In this document: positions 25,763 through 34,521 of the stretch, one piece after another
How positions within the stretch are numbered: position 1 is the first letter of the stretch
How the letters are laid out: every line of letters starts with the position of its first letter
From: an uncultured Pelagibacteraceae bacterium
Lineage (GTDB): Bacteria; Pseudomonadota; Alphaproteobacteria; Pelagibacterales; Pelagibacteraceae
DNA length: 47,012 nucleotides
NCBI GenBank assembly: GCA_902516395.1
Contig: CABXYN010000009.1
Location: 1 to 47,012, forward strand
Direction: 5' to 3'
Made by a program: the position numbers and the translations under genes
Notes under the pieces: model-generated
The model's input: only the letters and a program-made list of their open reading frames with translations
Told to the model about the DNA's origin: nothing
Databases searched by the model: none

Positions 25763-26929
25763 CTATTTAGAAAGCATCTTGCCTATATTTTCTAAGGCCT
25801 GTTGTATATTATCTCTTGATGCGGCAAAACTAAACCTAACATAATCTTGGCAAGTTTGACCAAATGCTGTTCCAGGTACAATTGCTACTCCTGCCTCATG
25901 CATTGCTTTTTTGCAAAATTCTGCACCTGTCATTCCAGTACCTTTTACATTTGGAAATGCATAAAAAGCTCCACCAGGAAGACTACACTCTATTCCAGGT
26001 AAGTCATTCAAACCTTTATGAATTAAATTTCTTCTTAAAGTGAATTTATCTAACATGTCATTGATTGAGTCATCTGGACCGTCTAAAGCAGCAATCCCTG
26101 CAAACTGCGCAGCTGCATTTACACAAGATACACTATTTATTAAAAGTTTGTTAACATGTGCAACCATTTCTTTAGGCCAATAACTCCATCCCAATCTCCA
26201 ACCTGTCATTGAGTAAGCTTTACTCCAGCCTTCTAAAACAATTAATCTTTCTTTTAAAGCCTCATAATGAAAAAATGATGGCATTTCTTTATAATCAAAA
26301 ATTTGTCTACTATAAATTTCATCACTTAAGATCGTAACATGAGGATGTTTTTCTAATTCTTTTGCAAAATAGTCTATTACTGGTTTTTCAACAAAACTAC
26401 CTGTTGGATTGTTTGGATTAATTAATATTAACAATCTAGTTTTATCAGTAATTAAAGATAATATTTTATCAGGATCAAATTTAAGATCTTTATCCTCAGT
26501 AAGATCATATGGAACCGGTGTTGAGCCAGTATAATTTATCATTGACTCATAAATTGGGAAAGCAGGTGTAGGATGTATTATTTCTGCTCCTGGCTCACCA
26601 AAACATTGAATTGCATAACTCATTGTAGGTTTTCCACCTGGCATAATTAAAATTCTTTCAGCATCAATATCTGCATCGTAACGTTTTTTAATCCATCTTG
26701 TTACAGCTTCTCTACATTCTGGAATTCCATTCGACATTACATATCCATGATGACCATCATCCAAAGCTTTTTTAGCAGCTTCGACTACATGCTTTGGTGT
26801 TTTAAAATCTGGTTGACCTAGTCCCAAATGAATCATTGGGTGTCCTTTTGCTTCTAATGCTTTAGCTTCTGCTAGTACACTAAACGCAGACTCTGTTCCT
26901 AAATTTTCTAAATTTTTTGCTAGTATCAT
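25763..26929 (-). CDS. Class I/II aminotransferase
   Basis: PLP-dependent fold-type I aminotransferase, 388 residues. Key features are LGLGQPDF (N-terminal), NPNNPTGS, the SDEIYS aspartate that contacts PLP, and the PLP lysine in GWSKAYSMTGWRLGW. It is close to aspartate/alanine-type aminotransferases. Placed among lactate, glycolate and glyoxylate enzymes, it may convert pyruvate or glyoxylate to alanine or glycine; this role is inferred from context. Confidence 0.88.
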   Translation of the reverse strand: MILAKNLENLGTESAFSVLAEAKALEAKGHPMIHLGLGQPDFKTPKHVVEAAKKALDDGHHGYVMSNGIPECREAVTRWIKKRYDADIDAERILIMPGGKPTMSYAIQCFGEPGAEIIHPTPAFPIYESMINYTGSTPVPYDLTEDKDLKFDPDKILSLITDKTRLLILINPNNPTGSFVEKPVIDYFAKELEKHPHVTILSDEIYSRQIFDYKEMPSFFHYEALKERLIVLEGWSKAYSMTGWRLGWSYWPKEMVAHVNKLLINSVSCVNAAAQFAGIAALDGPDDSINDMLDKFTLRRNLIHKGLNDLPGIECSLPGGAFYAFPNVKGTGMTGAEFCKKAMHEAGVAIVPGTAFGQTCQDYVRFSFAASRDNIQQALENIGKMLSK

Positions 26930-26994
26930 AATTTTATTTTTTAAAGTGAGAAAACTAACTGAAAAGGTTAACTATGTCTATTAATTAAAATTTT

Positions 26995-28146
26995 TTATCT
27001 TCTATAAATAATTTTGGACTCATCTAAGTCTCTTATGCTTTTGCAACCCATCAATATCATGTTACGTCTTATTTCATCATGCATATTTTGTAGTAATCTT
27101 TCTACTCCTTGTTGGCCACCAGCCCCTAAACTAAACAAAAAAGCTTTACCAAAACTACAAGCTGTCGCACCTGCTGCTAATGCTTTAAGAACATGTGTTC
27201 CTCTTCGAACTCCACCATCTAAAATTACCTCTAATTTATCTCCAACAGCATCTCTGATAGCTTTTACTTGATCAAAAGGAGATCTAGACCCATCAAGTTG
27301 TCTTCCGCCATGATTTGATATCATTATAGCGGTACATCCTATGTCTATTGCTCTTTTAGCGTCATCAACTGACATAACTCCTTTAAGTGCAATTGGACCG
27401 TCCCATTTTTTTATACAATACTCTGCATCTTTCCAATTCATGGCAGGATCATATTGCTCATTTATATATCCCATAACAGATTGAGCAATATTAGTACCCT
27501 TATCAACTTTATCTTTTAGATTTGCTAATTCAAATTTTTTATGCGTAAAATAGTTAAAGACCCACTGAGGTCTCATGGCAAAACTCATTAAACTATCTAA
27601 GGTAAATTTTGGTGGTGTTGTAAAACCTGTCCTGTGATCTCTTTCTCTATTTCCAGCAACAATAGTGTCAACTGTGATACACATTCCGTTGAAGTTTGCT
27701 CTTTTACATCTATCAATTAAGTCATTAGTTATCGATTGATCCTTATGAATATATAACTGGAAAATTTTTGGCCCACTTGAAAGATTTGCAATTTCTTCAA
27801 TTGAAAAAGATGCCATAGTAGACATACTATATATAGTACCAAATTTTTCAGCAGCACGAGCAGAAGCTTTATCTCCATCTGGGTGATATAAACTTTGCAT
27901 AGCGGTTGGAGATAAAAAAATTGGCATATCCATCTTTGCTCCAAAAACTTCTGTCTTTAAATCAGGTTCACCAACACTATTTAAAATATTTGGAATTAGA
28001 TCACAGTCATTAAATGAATCTGTGTTCCTGTTCATTGTAACTTCATCGTCTGCTCCTCCGTCTATATAATGAAAAATAGGTGCAGGTAGTTTTTTTTTTG
28101 CTAACTTTCTAAAGTCATCAAAGTTATAGCAATTGCTTAAACTCAT
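26995..28146 (-). CDS. FMN-dependent alpha-hydroxyacid dehydrogenase (copy 1)
   Basis: LldD/glycolate-oxidase family TIM barrel, 383 residues, oxidising L-2-hydroxyacids such as L-lactate or glycolate. Features are YIDGGADDE, TVDTIVAGNRERDHRTGF, the catalytic histidine in SNHGGRQLDG, and the FMN phosphate loop DGGVRRGTHVLKALAAGA. It lies directly downstream of a clear paralogue of identical length (28146-29297), overlapping it by one base; the pair is a tandem duplication. Confidence 0.92.
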   Translation of the reverse strand: MSLSNCYNFDDFRKLAKKKLPAPIFHYIDGGADDEVTMNRNTDSFNDCDLIPNILNSVGEPDLKTEVFGAKMDMPIFLSPTAMQSLYHPDGDKASARAAEKFGTIYSMSTMASFSIEEIANLSSGPKIFQLYIHKDQSITNDLIDRCKRANFNGMCITVDTIVAGNRERDHRTGFTTPPKFTLDSLMSFAMRPQWVFNYFTHKKFELANLKDKVDKGTNIAQSVMGYINEQYDPAMNWKDAEYCIKKWDGPIALKGVMSVDDAKRAIDIGCTAIMISNHGGRQLDGSRSPFDQVKAIRDAVGDKLEVILDGGVRRGTHVLKALAAGATACSFGKAFLFSLGAGGQQGVERLLQNMHDEIRRNMILMGCKSIRDLDESKIIYRR

Positions 28147-29297
28147 TATACTCTGAATCTTAAGTTACTTCTGTTTAGGTCACTAATTTTTGTGCAACCC
28201 ATTAGTTTCATATCTCGTTGCAGTTCAGTTTTATATTGATTTAGTGCTCTTTCCACTCCTGCTTGACCTGCTGCAGCTAAAGCATAAAGATAAAGTCTTC
28301 CGCCTGAACAAGCTTTAGCACCTAGGGATAATGCTTTTAGCATATGAGTTCCTCTGTGAATTCCTCCTTCACATATAACATCAAGCTTATCACCAACAGC
28401 ATCAACAATTTCTGCAAGTTGATCAAAAGGAGATCTAGACCCGTCAAGTTGTCTTCCGCCGTGATTTGAAACCATTATTCCAGTACAACCAATATCTACA
28501 GCTTTTTTTGCATCTTCAACACTCATAATACCTTTAAGAGCAAAATGACCACCCCATTGAGAACAAAGTTTTTCTGCATCTTTCCAATTCATAGATTGGT
28601 CTAACATTGTAGAAAAATAACTTCCAATTGATGAGTTAGTGCTTGTACCTTCTTTCACAAAATCTTGAAGATGAGGTAACTCAAATTTACCTTTTGTCAT
28701 ATAATTTATTCCCCACATAGGCTTAGTAGCAAAACTAAACAAACTTGATAAAGTTAATTTAGGTGGAGATGTAAAACCAGTTCTTAAATCTCTTTCTCGG
28801 TTTCCCCCAGTAATAGTATCTACAGTTAGAGCCATTACATCAAATTTTGCTGCTTTAGCTCTTTCTAAACATGAGTCATTCAAACCTCTATCTTTGTGGA
28901 AATAAAATTGAAACATCTTAGGAGTATCAATCATAGCAGAAATTTCTTCTACACTGACTGTAGCCAAAGCTGAAACACCAAACATTGTATTAAATTTTTT
29001 AGCTGCCTTTCCAACTGCCCTTTCTCCATCATAATGAAAAAGTCTTTGTAATGCTGTTGGTGCTAGGTAAAAAGGTAAATCCAATTTTTTTCCAAATATT
29101 GTTGTTGAAAGATCTACATTTTCAACTCCTCTTAAAACATTTGGAACTAAATCAACATCATCAAAAGCACTAGTATTTCTTGCATACGTTATTTCATCGT
29201 CTGCTGCACCATCAATGTAATGAAAAATTGGAGAAGGTAATTTTTTTTTAGCTAGTTTTCTAAAATCACCAAAATTGTGACAGTCTTTTAAATTCAT
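28146..29297 (-). CDS. FMN-dependent alpha-hydroxyacid dehydrogenase (copy 2)
   Basis: Paralogue of the adjacent gene and also 383 residues. It shares FRKLAKKKLP.PIFHYIDG, TVDTITGGNRERDLRTGF and the catalytic-His motif SNHGGRQLDGSRSPFDQ. Differences cluster in the barrel-mouth loops (for example QFYFHKDRG versus QLYIHKDQS, and EGGIHRGTH versus DGGVRRGTH), so the two may differ in substrate or work as a heteromer. Confidence 0.92.
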   Translation of the reverse strand: MNLKDCHNFGDFRKLAKKKLPSPIFHYIDGAADDEITYARNTSAFDDVDLVPNVLRGVENVDLSTTIFGKKLDLPFYLAPTALQRLFHYDGERAVGKAAKKFNTMFGVSALATVSVEEISAMIDTPKMFQFYFHKDRGLNDSCLERAKAAKFDVMALTVDTITGGNRERDLRTGFTSPPKLTLSSLFSFATKPMWGINYMTKGKFELPHLQDFVKEGTSTNSSIGSYFSTMLDQSMNWKDAEKLCSQWGGHFALKGIMSVEDAKKAVDIGCTGIMVSNHGGRQLDGSRSPFDQLAEIVDAVGDKLDVICEGGIHRGTHMLKALSLGAKACSGGRLYLYALAAAGQAGVERALNQYKTELQRDMKLMGCTKISDLNRSNLRFRV

Positions 29298-29306
29298 AAA
29301 GTTAGT

Positions 29307-29807
29307 TTAAAATTTTTTTATATAATTAAACATATAACTATTTGCCCCAGGATTTTTATCTCCAAGGCTCGCGTTTGATATATGGTTATATGACACTGCT
29401 ATTTCACTATTAGAAGAAAATTCATAAGAAATTTGTATTTCTGTTTTAAACTCAATTGCGTGTCCTAAATCCTTACCATCGCCCTTAGAATATAATCCAG
29501 GTGTAAAGCTTGGAGTAAACTTCAAAGGACCCTCATTGTAAATTTGAAAACCTGTATAAATATATGCCGCATTATCTGCTGTCACCATTAGACCTGTTAC
29601 TGGTTGAAGAGTTCCAAAAAAACTCTCTTTATCTTTTCCAGTATTAATATGCTGTATACCAAATAAAGTAGACTTTTTTCCCTCATCACTAAAATCAAAT
29701 GTTCCAGTATAAAAACTCCAATTTTCATTAGAACTATGTCCATCTGCTTTTGCTAAATTAAAACCCAGCAAAAAATAAATTAACAATAATTTTAAAATGG
29801 TTTGCAT
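29307..29807 (-). CDS. PagL-like lipid A 3-O-deacylase family protein
   Basis: Small outer-membrane beta-barrel candidate, 166 residues, with a signal peptide (about 1-21, ending AKA). The C-terminal YNHISNASLGDKNPGANSY matches the PagL active-site strand: H142 and S144 align with the His/Ser pair, while the triad Glu (14 residues after His) is N156. The C terminus is aromatic as in porins (NYIKKF). PagL removes a 3-linked acyl chain from lipid A. Activity is uncertain because of the Glu-to-Asn change. Confidence 0.72.
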   Translation of the reverse strand: MQTILKLLLIYFLLGFNLAKADGHSSNENWSFYTGTFDFSDEGKKSTLFGIQHINTGKDKESFFGTLQPVTGLMVTADNAAYIYTGFQIYNEGPLKFTPSFTPGLYSKGDGKDLGHAIEFKTEIQISYEFSSNSEIAVSYNHISNASLGDKNPGANSYMFNYIKKF

Positions 29808-29820
29808 AAAAAATTTGTAT

Positions 29821-30183
29821 CTACTTTATAGATACTTTTCTAAGAATTAAAATACCGCCAAAAACAAATAAAATCAAAGGTAATACCCAAAGTAAAACTG
29901 TGTTTTTATTAATTTCTGGATCGTATACTATCCACTCTCCATATTTGCTCTTAAGAAAATCATAAATCTGTTCATCATTTTTACCTTCATCGATTTTATT
30001 TTGAATTAAAATTTTCATACTTAAAGCAAAATCAGATTGAGAGTCATAAACTGATTGTCCTTGACAAATTAAACATCTCAAATTTTTTGAAATTTGATCA
30101 ACCTTTTCAGAATTAGCCGCATATGATAGATTAAAAGAACCTATTAAGTAAAATATTGTAAGGACTAAAATTTTAGTTTTCAT
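29821..30183 (-). CDS. ccmH: Cytochrome c maturation protein CcmH
   Basis: Periplasmic thiol oxidoreductase that keeps apocytochrome c cysteines reduced for haem attachment. The 120-residue protein has a signal peptide (about 1-22), the redox motif LRCLICQGQ (C37, C40) and one C-terminal membrane helix (about 96-116). It corresponds to the short CcmH/CycL form without the TPR (CcmI-like) domain. It overlaps ccmG by 11 bases at the end of the ccm operon. Confidence 0.94.
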   Translation of the reverse strand: MKTKILVLTIFYLIGSFNLSYAANSEKVDQISKNLRCLICQGQSVYDSQSDFALSMKILIQNKIDEGKNDEQIYDFLKSKYGEWIVYDPEINKNTVLLWVLPLILFVFGGILILRKVSIK

Positions 30184-30706
30184 TTTTGATTATCATTTTA
30201 AGTTCAGTAAGTTTTTTATCATCAAGTGGACCAATATATTTTTTTAAAATAGTTTTAGAATTGTTATTTATAAGAATTGTTTCGGGTACACCATATGCAC
30301 CTAGCTCAATTGAGTTAACTCCTGAAGGGTCAACTACAATTTTAGAATAAGGATTACCCAGTTCTTTAATAAATTTTTTTGCATTAATCTCATTATCTTT
30401 ATAATTAATTCCTATTATATTTAATTTATCCAATGATTTGAGGTTTAATAGAAAAGAATGCTCCTCTCTACAAGGTAGACACCATGAAGCCCAAATATTT
30501 ATTATTGAAAAATCTTTATCATTTATTAATTCATATAAGGTTGACTCTTCATCAGAGTAAAGAAACTTTGCCTTAAAGTTAAAATCAATTTTACTTGAAT
30601 TTAAATTGGGAGAATAATTATTTGTTTTATTCAGACCTTTCAGAAGAATAAAAAAACTTACAATAAGTAAAAAAACTACTGCTATTAGCTTAATATTTTT
30701 AACCAT
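30173..30706 (-). CDS. ccmG: Thiol:disulfide interchange protein CcmG/DsbE
   Basis: Membrane-anchored thioredoxin-fold reductant for apocytochrome c, 177 residues. One N-terminal helix (about 7-23) precedes a thioredoxin domain with active site WASWCLPCREE (C76, C79) and the cis-Pro loop GAYGVPETILI. Part of the overlapping ccm operon (8-base overlap with ccmF). Confidence 0.94.
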   Translation of the reverse strand: MVKNIKLIAVVFLLIVSFFILLKGLNKTNNYSPNLNSSKIDFNFKAKFLYSDEESTLYELINDKDFSIINIWASWCLPCREEHSFLLNLKSLDKLNIIGINYKDNEINAKKFIKELGNPYSKIVVDPSGVNSIELGAYGVPETILINNNSKTILKKYIGPLDDKKLTELKMIIKNEN

Positions 30707-32570
30707 TTTTTTTTACAATGCTTAATATTCCTCCAAAGGAAATTAATATTATTGATATCCAAATCCATATCATAAACGGTTTTATTTGATACCTGACGTT
30801 ATAAAATCCATCATTTTTTAATATATTAAACACTAAAAAATTATCTGAATATAGTGTTGATTTAATATCAGCTTCACTGGTTATTGTCTGTGGCTGATCA
30901 TAAACTCTAACTTCTGGTTTTAAATTAATCGAATTATTTTTATCTGTAATTTTAAAGTTTGCTTCTAAAGATTGATAATTTTTATTTTCATTAATTTTAA
31001 GACTTTCAAATTTGATTGTTTTATTTAGAAATTTTCTTTCATCACCAACTTTCATATTAGATGAATATTCTTTAGCTAGAACACCATTGACTAAAACACT
31101 TAAAATAAACAAACTAAAACCAAAATGTGATATTTTTTGAGATAAATTTGTTTTTTTTACTGAAAAGTCTTTAATAGTAATAAAAAAAAGAAAAAAGCTT
31201 GCTATAAAAAGTGGGAGTGAAAATAAATAAGAAATTCCAACTCTTTTTAAAAAAATAAATGAAACAATTATTGATAAAATTAAAAATAAAAGTTGCTGTA
31301 GATTAATTTTATTTATTTTATCTTTTATCCAATTGAGATTTGGTCCAATTGCCATAAAAATTAAAAAAGGAATCAAAAAAGGCACAATTAATTTATGATA
31401 AAAAGGGGGGCCAACTGAAATTTTATCATTATTTACTACTTCTAGAAATATTGGATAAACTGTGCCAATTAAGACAACCGATAAAAAAAACATCATAAAC
31501 AAGTTATTAACTAGAACAGCTGTTTCTTTACTAACAATAAAAGTTTTTGTGAAATTGTTTTTGATTTTGTTTTGATAAAAAAAATAAATAAAAACAGACA
31601 AGGTAATTAATATAAATAAAAAACAAAGAATAAACACTCCCCTTGATGGATCATTTGCAAAAGTGTGGATTGAGTTTAAAATACCAGATCTAACAAGAAA
31701 TGTTCCACTCATACTTAATGAGAAAGTTGTAATTGATAAAATTACTGCCCATGAATGAAACATTTCTCTTTTTTCTAAAATTAAAATAGTATGAAATAGA
31801 GCTGTTAAACAAAACCATGGCATAAGGGATACATTTTCAACTGGATCCCAAAACCAAAAACCTCCCCATCCTAGTTCATAATAAGCCCATATGGATCCTA
31901 ATAAAATTCCGATTGATAAAAAAATCCATGAAACTAGTACCCAATTCTTTATATGCTTAGCCCAAGTTTTATTTACAGAACCTGATATTAAGGCTGCGAG
32001 TGAAGAAGAAAAAATAATAGATGTTCCAACATATCCTAAATATAATATTGGTGGATGAATTGCTAATGCAGGATCTTGAAGTATTGGATTTAATCCAGTA
32101 CCTTCATTAGGAATTGGAAATAAACTCATAAAGGGATTTGAAGTAAAAAGAATAAATAACAAAAATCCTAAAATTATTATTTCCTGAAAAAATAAAGTTA
32201 GAATTTTATATTTGTTTGAAAGATTTTTTGAAGTAATTGTAAAAATTAATAAGAAAATTGATAATACTAATAACCAAAGAAGTAAACTTCCCTCATGATT
32301 TCCCCATGTTCCTGAAATTTTATAGAACAAAGGTTTAGAGGTATGAGAATTATTATAAACTGTCTCATTGCTAAAATCTGAGATTATAAAAGCTATTATA
32401 AGAGCAATGAAGCTTATTATAATCATTAATGACTGAATAGAAATTAGTGAAAAAATTCTTCCACTAACATTTATATTATTTCTATTTAATAATATTGGAG
32501 ATTGAATGATTATTAAAATAGACGACAGTAAAGCAATATAAAGTGAATAATTTCCAATTTGGTTTAGCAT
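30699..32570 (-). CDS. ccmF: Haem lyase subunit CcmF
   Basis: Large inner-membrane haem-handling protein that ligates haem to apocytochrome c, 623 residues with about 14-15 hydrophobic segments. The tryptophan-rich WWD motif reads WGGFWFWDPVENVSLMPW; upstream are GTWGNHEGSLLLW and LQDPALAIHPPILYLGY, which are diagnostic for CcmF. It overlaps ccmE by one base. Confidence 0.96.
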   Translation of the reverse strand: MLNQIGNYSLYIALLSSILIIIQSPILLNRNNINVSGRIFSLISIQSLMIIISFIALIIAFIISDFSNETVYNNSHTSKPLFYKISGTWGNHEGSLLLWLLVLSIFLLIFTITSKNLSNKYKILTLFFQEIIILGFLLFILFTSNPFMSLFPIPNEGTGLNPILQDPALAIHPPILYLGYVGTSIIFSSSLAALISGSVNKTWAKHIKNWVLVSWIFLSIGILLGSIWAYYELGWGGFWFWDPVENVSLMPWFCLTALFHTILILEKREMFHSWAVILSITTFSLSMSGTFLVRSGILNSIHTFANDPSRGVFILCFLFILITLSVFIYFFYQNKIKNNFTKTFIVSKETAVLVNNLFMMFFLSVVLIGTVYPIFLEVVNNDKISVGPPFYHKLIVPFLIPFLIFMAIGPNLNWIKDKINKINLQQLLFLILSIIVSFIFLKRVGISYLFSLPLFIASFFLFFITIKDFSVKKTNLSQKISHFGFSLFILSVLVNGVLAKEYSSNMKVGDERKFLNKTIKFESLKINENKNYQSLEANFKITDKNNSINLKPEVRVYDQPQTITSEADIKSTLYSDNFLVFNILKNDGFYNVRYQIKPFMIWIWISIILISFGGILSIVKKNG

Positions 32571-32992
32571 TAATTACTCTCTTTTAATGCCTCTTCCACC
32601 TCGGGTGGCATATAATTTTCATCATGTTTTGCTAATATTTTAACCGCAGTTAAAAAATTACGATCTTTTAAAAAACCTTCAGCCACAACTCCTTTTCCCT
32701 CCTCAAATAAATTTGGAACGGAGCCGCTATAATTAACGATTAACTCATTTTTAAAGTCAGTGATCACAAAATTAACTTCTGACTGATTAACTTTGATTGA
32801 TTTTTCTTTAACCATACCACCAACCCTTATTTTTTTTGATGTCATCTCTGTCAAATTTTTTATTTCAGTAGGTGATTTAAAATAAACAACATTTTCCTCA
32901 AGAGATTTAAAAACTAAAAAAACAATTAAGATTAATGAAAAGAATATAGATAATATAAAGATGGCTCTTAGTTTAACTTTTTTACCATACAT
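32570..32992 (-). CDS. ccmE: Haem chaperone CcmE
   Basis: Periplasmic haem chaperone that binds haem covalently before passing it to CcmF, 140 residues. An N-terminal membrane anchor (about 8-28) is followed by an OB fold. The haem-binding histidine is H123 in the motif [11 protein letters not shown], with conserved Y127. It lies within the ccm operon between ccmD and ccmF. Confidence 0.95.
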   Translation of the reverse strand: MYGKKVKLRAIFILSIFFSLILIVFLVFKSLEENVVYFKSPTEIKNLTEMTSKKIRVGGMVKEKSIKVNQSEVNFVITDFKNELIVNYSGSVPNLFEEGKGVVAEGFLKDRNFLTAVKILAKHDENYMPPEVEEALKESN

Positions 32993-33003
32993 GAAAATAA
33001 AAG

Positions 33004-33237
33004 TTAAATTTTAGATGCAGATGAAGTAGCTAGTATTTCTTTATATGTCTCTTGTTTTTTTGCTATTTCAATTTTATCAGTCTCTAAACTTTCAAAACGA
33101 GCCCTAAATTTCTTTTGCTCTTTAACTAGTTGAAGTTTGATTACTGAATATAAAATACAGAAACAAGAAAGAGTAAATGCAAAAGAAGACCATACATAGA
33201 CACCATATCCATTCATGTATAAAACTTCGTTAATCAT
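33004..33237 (-). CDS. ccmD: CcmD-like small membrane protein
   Basis: A 77-residue protein with one transmembrane helix (about 13-35) preceded by [14 protein letters not shown], the pattern of CcmD, which holds the CcmC:haem:CcmE complex together. The C-terminal half is charged and probably helical. It overlaps ccmC by 4 bases. The call rests on size, topology, the YGxYVW pattern and operon position. Confidence 0.85.
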   Translation of the reverse strand: MINEVLYMNGYGVYVWSSFAFTLSCFCILYSVIKLQLVKEQKKFRARFESLETDKIEIAKKQETYKEILATSSASKI

Positions 33238-33941
33238 AATCTATCTAATCCTTTGTTTTTTATTTTTATCAGTTCTGTATTATATTTCATCAAAAATATC
33301 AAAAGCGAAAAAAGTGCAAATGCCGCAGTCATTATACCTAAAGGTAACAACATGGATGTATGAATAGAAGTTTCTGTAAAAATATTTACTGAAGAAGGTT
33401 GGTGCAATGTTGACCACCACTCAACAGAAAATTTGATTATAGGGACATTTATTAAACCTATTATTGCTATGTACGAACTAATCTTTACAGCTTTTTCCTC
33501 ATTGTCGGTTACCCTCCAACTTAGAAGAAACATCAAATAGAAAAAAGCAAGTAGTAACATTGATGTTATTCTTGCATCCCATGCCCACCAAGTTCCCCAA
33601 GTAGGTTTACCCCAGATGGATCCTGTTACCAAAGCAATAATATTAAAGACAAAACCAGATGGTGCTAAGCTTTTTGTTATTAAAGAAAGATTCTTATTTT
33701 TAAAAACTAAAATACCAAATGACAAAACAGCAATTAAGGAAAAAATTCCAAGAGAAATCCAAGCTGCTGGAACATGTACGTACATAATTCTCACTGAGTC
33801 GCTTTGTTTATAGTCTTCAGGAGAAAGTATTAATGCCTCAACAAGGCCAATACTTATAATTACTAAAAAAGTAATAAATACAAACTTATGTGTTTTATTT
33901 ATTATTTTTAATAGGTTGTTTGGTTTTAAATAGTTAAACAT
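33234..33941 (-). CDS. ccmC: Haem exporter CcmC
   Basis: Inner-membrane protein of 235 residues with six helices that presents haem to CcmE. The WWD motif is WGKPTWGTWWAWDARITSML, with conserved histidines in MYVHVPAAW and the STLHQPSS loop. It is the first visible gene of the ccm operon; ccmA and ccmB, often upstream, are not in this window. Confidence 0.95.
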   Translation of the reverse strand: MFNYLKPNNLLKIINKTHKFVFITFLVIISIGLVEALILSPEDYKQSDSVRIMYVHVPAAWISLGIFSLIAVLSFGILVFKNKNLSLITKSLAPSGFVFNIIALVTGSIWGKPTWGTWWAWDARITSMLLLAFFYLMFLLSWRVTDNEEKAVKISSYIAIIGLINVPIIKFSVEWWSTLHQPSSVNIFTETSIHTSMLLPLGIMTAAFALFSLLIFLMKYNTELIKIKNKGLDRL

Positions 33942-33997
33942 TTTCTGTTATCTATAACACAAATTTAAATTATGAAAATTTTTCTGGTGGGTTATTC

Positions 33998-34051
33998 TGA
34001 CCAAGAACACAGAGGGAGATAAAATAAATGGGATTAAAGCATCCTTGGTCA
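33998..34051. other. Inverted repeat in the ccmC-hspQ gap
   Basis: The 182-base gap 33942-34123 contains a perfect 8-bp inverted repeat, TGACCAAG (33998-34005) and CTTGGTCA (34044-34051), enclosing 38 bases. An inner GGAT/ATCC pair could extend a fold. It may be part of a small RNA or leader. Nothing else convincing was seen in the gap apart from very short reading frames. Confidence 0.35.
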
Positions 34052-34123
34052 AAATATTATTTATTTTAGTCATAATCTGTGACGAAGATTTGCACGAAAT
34101 GTGTTTAAAAAATGTAAATATAT

Positions 34124-34444
34124 CTAGTTAGAAGGTTTAAAATAGCCTGAACCCTTTTTGCCTGAAAATATTTCGTTAATTAGAGGGTGCTTAATCGGTT
34201 CATCTGAGTCATCCACCAATAAATTTTGTTCAGAAACATATGCTTCATATGTGATTTCATCATTTTCAGCTAACAAATGATAAAATGGTTGATCTTTTCT
34301 TGGTCTCACATTTTTTGGTATTGATTGATACCACTCCTCAGAATTATTAAATTCAAAGTCGACATCATATATTACGCCTCTAAAATCAAAGTGCTTATGC
34401 TTTACAACATCACCAATTGAAAATTTACCTTTTTGAATGCTCAC
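34124..34444 (-). CDS. hspQ: Heat shock protein HspQ / YccV family
   Basis: 106-residue protein of the HspQ (hemimethylated DNA-binding, YccV-like) family, which in E. coli acts as a Lon-protease specificity factor. Typical features are FSIGDVVKHKHFDFRGVIYDVD, FYHLLAEND and YVSEQNLL. It is encoded divergently from the yciB-type gene, with start codons 78 bases apart if the GTG start of the latter is used. Confidence 0.9.
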   Translation of the reverse strand: MSIQKGKFSIGDVVKHKHFDFRGVIYDVDFEFNNSEEWYQSIPKNVRPRKDQPFYHLLAENDEITYEAYVSEQNLLVDDSDEPIKHPLINEIFSGKKGSGYFKPSN

Positions 34445-34521
34445 ACAATAAATATGGATATTTAAAATTAAAAATCAATAAAAAAAATGTGAATGTTTTA
34501 TTATTCTGCTATTATGTAGCA

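Noticed and set aside
34417-34521. N-terminal extension of YciB
   Set aside because: It overlaps the divergent hspQ start and has no family resemblance; GTG at 34522 gives the expected N terminus and length.
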